A stretch of 8,701 nucleotides of DNA from Solirubrobacterales bacterium (GTDB lineage Bacteria > Actinomycetota > Thermoleophilia > Solirubrobacterales > Solirubrobacteraceae): the NCBI GenBank assembly GCA_003134675.1, contig PLBZ01000013.1, positions 3,117 to 11,817 of the forward strand, given 5' to 3'. How positions within the stretch are numbered: position 1 is the first letter of the stretch; the number at the start of each line of letters is the position of its first letter. Shown here one piece after another: positions 6,217-8,701 of this stretch. The position numbers were made by a program, and so were the translations under genes. Below the pieces are notes generated by a model. The model searched no databases, was not told the DNA's origin, and saw only the letters and a list, made by a program, of their open reading frames with translations.

Positions 6217-8303
6217 CGGCCTCTGGACAGAGCACCACTCCCCCGGCGCTCATGCCCGCCGTCGCGGATCTGCCGAGCACACCCGTGGAGCGAAGCCGCG
6301 CGGGAGCGCGTCTGCGCTACCTCGGCCTGGCGGTCGTGGTGGCGGTCTCGGCGGTCCTCAACACCGTCAAGCTCAGCCAGAACGGGTACGCAAACATCTT
6401 CTACTCGGCGGGCGTGAGGTCGATGCTGCACTCGCTTCACAACTTCCTGTTCGTGTCGTTTGACCCGGGGGGGCTGGTCTCGGTGGACAAGCCGCCGCTG
6501 GCGCTGTGGCTGCAGGTCGCGAGCGCGAAGCTGTTCGGCTTTTCACCGCTCAGCCTACTGCTGCCCGAGGCGATCGCGGGGGTCCTGACTGTGGCGCTCC
6601 TGTACATGCTTCTCGATCGGCGGATGGGGACCGCCGCGGCCTTCGCCGGCGCTCTCACGCTGGCGGTGTTCCCGTCGTTCGTCGCCGTTTCGCGCGAGAA
6701 CGGGGTCGACCCCCTGCTGATCCTGCTGATGCTACTGGCGTGCGGCGCGGGGCTGCGGGCCACTGAAACGGGCAGCTGGCGCTGGCTGCTGGCCTCGGGC
6801 GTGCTGGTGGGACTCGCTTTCAACTGCAAGACGCTCGCGGCGTGCCTCGTTATCCCCGGGATCGCCGCCGCCTACCTCGTATGCGCCCCCGGATCGCTTG
6901 GGCGGCGCGCCGCCCAACTGCTGAGCGCGGGAGTGCTGATGGCAGTCGTGGCGTTTGCGTGGATCGCGTTCGTCGAATCGACGCCCGCCTCCAAGCGCCC
7001 ATACGTGGGCAGCTCGACGAACAACACCGAGCTCGGGCTGACCTTCGAATACAACGGCTTCGGGCGAGTCGAAGGCCAGGTGGGGGGACCCGGACGCGTG
7101 CCCGTACGCCCCGGTGCGCGCGTGAGCGCTGCACAAAGCTCGACGGGCGGGCGGCACCCGGCGCGCTCCCGAGCGCGCTCGAGGGCGAAGGCTCCCCCAC
7201 CGCGCACGCCCGTCCCACCGGCGAGCGCATCATCCAGCGTCCGGAACAAGCTGCCGATCCCGTTCGGCGGCCCACCGGGGCCGCTACGACTGTTCGGGGT
7301 CGGCTTGGGCGATCAGGGTGGATGGATGCTGCCGTTCGCCCTGTTCGGCCTGCTCGGGGTGGCGCTCCTGACGCTGCTCGGTCACAGACTGGGCGATCCT
7401 TCGGAGCGCGTGGCGGCCACGCCTCGCCGTCGTGACCCCAGGCTTGCGAGCGTCCTCGTGCTCGGAGGATGGTTCGTCGTGGAGGCGGTGCTGCTCAGCA
7501 CGTCGAAGGGCATCGTTCATCCCTACTACGTCTCGGCGCTGGCGCCCGGCACCGCAGCGATGGTCGGCGCGGGAGCGGTGGCGTTCGTATGGCTCGCGCG
7601 CGTGCAACAGCGCGGCTGGGGCGTGCTGCTCGCCGCATGCGCGGCCACCGCGACCGTGGCGACCCAGCTCGTGTTGATGCACCGCGAGCACTACATGGTC
7701 TGGTTCATCCCCTTCCTCGTGGCGGGCACGGTGGCCGGGCTCGGCGTGCTGGTCATCACCCGCCGTCTCGCCGCGCCGGCGGTGGCGCTCGTCCTCTGCC
7801 TGCTGCTGGTGGCGCCGACGGCCTATGCGACGAGCACGTGGCTCGCACCGGTGCAGGGCACATTTCCCGCGGCTGGCCCTCGGCAGGCGGCGGGCACCGG
7901 CGGGGTGGGCGTCAGCCGGGGCCATCTGGCGAGTTATCTCGCTCTCTTTCACTACGTCAGGGGCCATCGTCCCGGCTCGCGCTGGCAGTTGTTCACGGAC
8001 GCGGCCACGACGGTGGCGCCGTTCATCCTGCTCGGCATGGATGCGGGCGCGCTGGCCGGATACAGCGGCACGGACCCGGCGATCGACGGGCGCGGTCTCG
8101 CTCGCCTGGTGGCGCGGGGGAAGGCGCGCTATGTCGTCCTCGGTGGAGAGTTCTCCTCACGCGGCGGCAATGGGGCGACCGCGGCTGTTCTGCGTGCGTG
8201 TGAACAGATCTCTCCCGAGGCCTGGCAGAACCCTGACAACACCGACTACGGTCTCACGTTGTTCGACTGCGCCGGGCACGAACGCGCGCTTGCCTCCGGC
8301 TGA
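6213..8303 (+). CDS. ArnT/YkcB-like membrane glycosyltransferase (GT39/PMT-type)
   Basis: A 696-residue multi-pass membrane protein of the PMT/ArnT type, closest in pattern to YkcB-like proteins. Such enzymes move a sugar from a polyprenyl-phosphate donor to an acceptor on the outer face of the membrane. After a short cytoplasmic N-terminus, a first membrane helix (about 35-51) leads into a periplasm-facing loop with NGYANIFYSAGVRSML (57-72) and FDPGGLVSVDKPPLALW (83-99); D84 or D92 is the likely catalytic acid. More hydrophobic segments follow at about 112-134, 142-160, 166-181, 190-226, 235-254, 370-390, 410-430, 437-462, 468-488, 495-516 and 519-540. Also visible are YVGSSTNNTELGL (264-276), GGPPGPLRLFG (352-362), HPYYVSALAP (436-445) and a soluble C-terminal domain with SGTDPAIDGRGLARLVARGKARYVVL (618-643). 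Residues 306-345 form an odd R/S/P/A-rich stretch that may be frame-displaced. Translationally coupled to the upstream PLP enzyme. Donor and acceptor unknown. Confidence 0.9.
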   Translation: MTASGQSTTPPALMPAVADLPSTPVERSRAGARLRYLGLAVVVAVSAVLNTVKLSQNGYANIFYSAGVRSMLHSLHNFLFVSFDPGGLVSVDKPPLALWLQVASAKLFGFSPLSLLLPEAIAGVLTVALLYMLLDRRMGTAAAFAGALTLAVFPSFVAVSRENGVDPLLILLMLLACGAGLRATETGSWRWLLASGVLVGLAFNCKTLAACLVIPGIAAAYLVCAPGSLGRRAAQLLSAGVLMAVVAFAWIAFVESTPASKRPYVGSSTNNTELGLTFEYNGFGRVEGQVGGPGRVPVRPGARVSAAQSSTGGRHPARSRARSRAKAPPPRTPVPPASASSSVRNKLPIPFGGPPGPLRLFGVGLGDQGGWMLPFALFGLLGVALLTLLGHRLGDPSERVAATPRRRDPRLASVLVLGGWFVVEAVLLSTSKGIVHPYYVSALAPGTAAMVGAGAVAFVWLARVQQRGWGVLLAACAATATVATQLVLMHREHYMVWFIPFLVAGTVAGLGVLVITRRLAAPAVALVLCLLLVAPTAYATSTWLAPVQGTFPAAGPRQAAGTGGVGVSRGHLASYLALFHYVRGHRPGSRWQLFTDAATTVAPFILLGMDAGALAGYSGTDPAIDGRGLARLVARGKARYVVLGGEFSSRGGNGATAAVLRACEQISPEAWQNPDNTDYGLTLFDCAGHERALASG

Positions 8304-8308
8304 GAACC

Positions 8309-8701
8309 TCAGGCCGCAACTGACAGGTCGCGGTGGAAAGCGCGGCTAAAGAGCTCGGTCTCCCGTCCCGCGGCCCAGCGGGGCACGGCTGCTTCGCCGT
8401 CGGCGATCAGACGCAGCTCGACCTTGCCACCGGCGGCGCCGTCCAGCAGGACGATTTGCGTACGGCGCACGAGCTGATCGCGTGAGCGCTCGAGGTCCTC
8501 GGCGAGACGCAGCAGCACCGCGCAGCGGTTCAGGCGCGCCTCGTCGTCGGCCTCGAACAGGGCCGCCAGCGGTCCCGGCTGGGGCATCCCCTTGCGGTGG
8601 TAGCGGGCGGCCTGCGCGATCGTCGCCACCTCCACGGGCGAGAACCCTGGCAGGCTGCCGTTGAGGATCAGGTAGCGGGAGTGCTTGTGGTGGTCGTCGT
8701 A
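8309..8701 (-). CDS. Ppx/GppA phosphatase family, C-terminal fragment (5' end outside window)
   Basis: The last 130 residues of an exopolyphosphatase/guanosine pentaphosphate phosphatase-family protein. The frame is open to the right edge. It begins YDDHHKHSRYLILNGSLPGF (residues 1-20), carrying the H..HH.HS-type signature of the HD-like C-terminal domain (H4, H5, H7, S8), then VEVATIAQAARYHRKG (23-38). An in-frame GTG at 8635 is internal, not the start, because these conserved residues precede it. Full-length relatives split inorganic polyphosphate or convert pppGpp to ppGpp; the N-terminal ASKHA catalytic domain would lie beyond the window. The tail (about 75-130) is less conserved. The gene is convergent with the glycosyltransferase, 5 nt separating the stops. 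Family assignment is strong; the choice between Ppx, GppA and a stand-alone HD variant cannot be made here. Confidence 0.88.
   Translation of the reverse strand, partial: YDDHHKHSRYLILNGSLPGFSPVEVATIAQAARYHRKGMPQPGPLAALFEADDEARLNRCAVLLRLAEDLERSRDQLVRRTQIVLLDGAAGGKVELRLIADGEAAVPRWAAGRETELFSRAFHRDLSVAA

Noticed and set aside
6467..6473. Seven-G run as a possible frameshift site in the glycosyltransferase
   Set aside because: The reading FDPGGLVSVDKPP across the run matches the family motif in the annotated frame, so no shift is needed.
1..8701. Mobile elements, CRISPR, defence genes, tRNA or other RNA genes
   Set aside because: No transposase, integrase, direct-repeat array, inverted terminal repeats or RNA-gene signatures seen. 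The window is almost fully occupied by metabolic and envelope genes.

Overview
The window is about 8.7 kb of dense, GC-rich (roughly two-thirds G+C by eye) chromosomal DNA with almost no intergenic space. The coding style (strong GC3, ATGA start/stop overlaps, apparently leaderless starts) and the gene set suggest an actinobacterium. A Solirubrobacterales/Thermoleophilia-type organism is my best guess, from the general look of the ArnT-like glycosyltransferase and its neighbours, but nothing in the window proves it. There are no rRNAs, tRNAs, CRISPR arrays, insertion sequences or phage genes.

Layout: (A) 1-3109, plus strand: a DUF1365 protein cut by the left edge, a cyclopropane-fatty-acid-synthase (Cfa) family methyltransferase overlapping it by ATGA, and an LCAD-like acyl-CoA dehydrogenase 14 nt further on. 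This reads as one lipid-modification operon. (B) 3104-5122, minus strand: acetoacetyl-CoA synthetase, convergent with and overlapping the dehydrogenase by 6 nt. (C) 5137-8303, plus strand: a class V PLP-dependent aminotransferase fold protein overlapping (ATGA) a large ArnT/YkcB-type membrane glycosyltransferase. This pair is divergent from the synthetase across about 14-23 bp that must hold both starts. (D) 8309-8701, minus strand: the C-terminal end of a Ppx/GppA phosphatase running off the right edge.

How the genes may work together: DUF1365 + Cfa is a recurrent pair, usually with an FAD-dependent oxidoreductase (in Mycobacterium tuberculosis, Rv0449c-Rv0448c-Rv0447c/ufaA1), and is tied to SAM-dependent modification of unsaturated acyl chains in membrane phospholipids. 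Here a Gln replaces the His that helps bind bicarbonate in classical cyclopropane synthases, which favours a methyl-transfer product over a cyclopropane ring. The dehydrogenase and the acetoacetyl-CoA synthetase fit acyl-CoA and acetoacetate metabolism, but they lie on opposite strands. The aminotransferase-like protein and the glycosyltransferase are probably translationally coupled, and their joint role is unknown.

I do not see a clearly new multi-gene system. The points most worth a second look are the His-to-Gln change in the Cfa protein, the addition of an acyl-CoA dehydrogenase to the DUF1365-Cfa unit, the very compact divergent start region near 5113-5137, and a stretch of the glycosyltransferase (about 7128-7247) whose composition suggests it may be read in a displaced frame.
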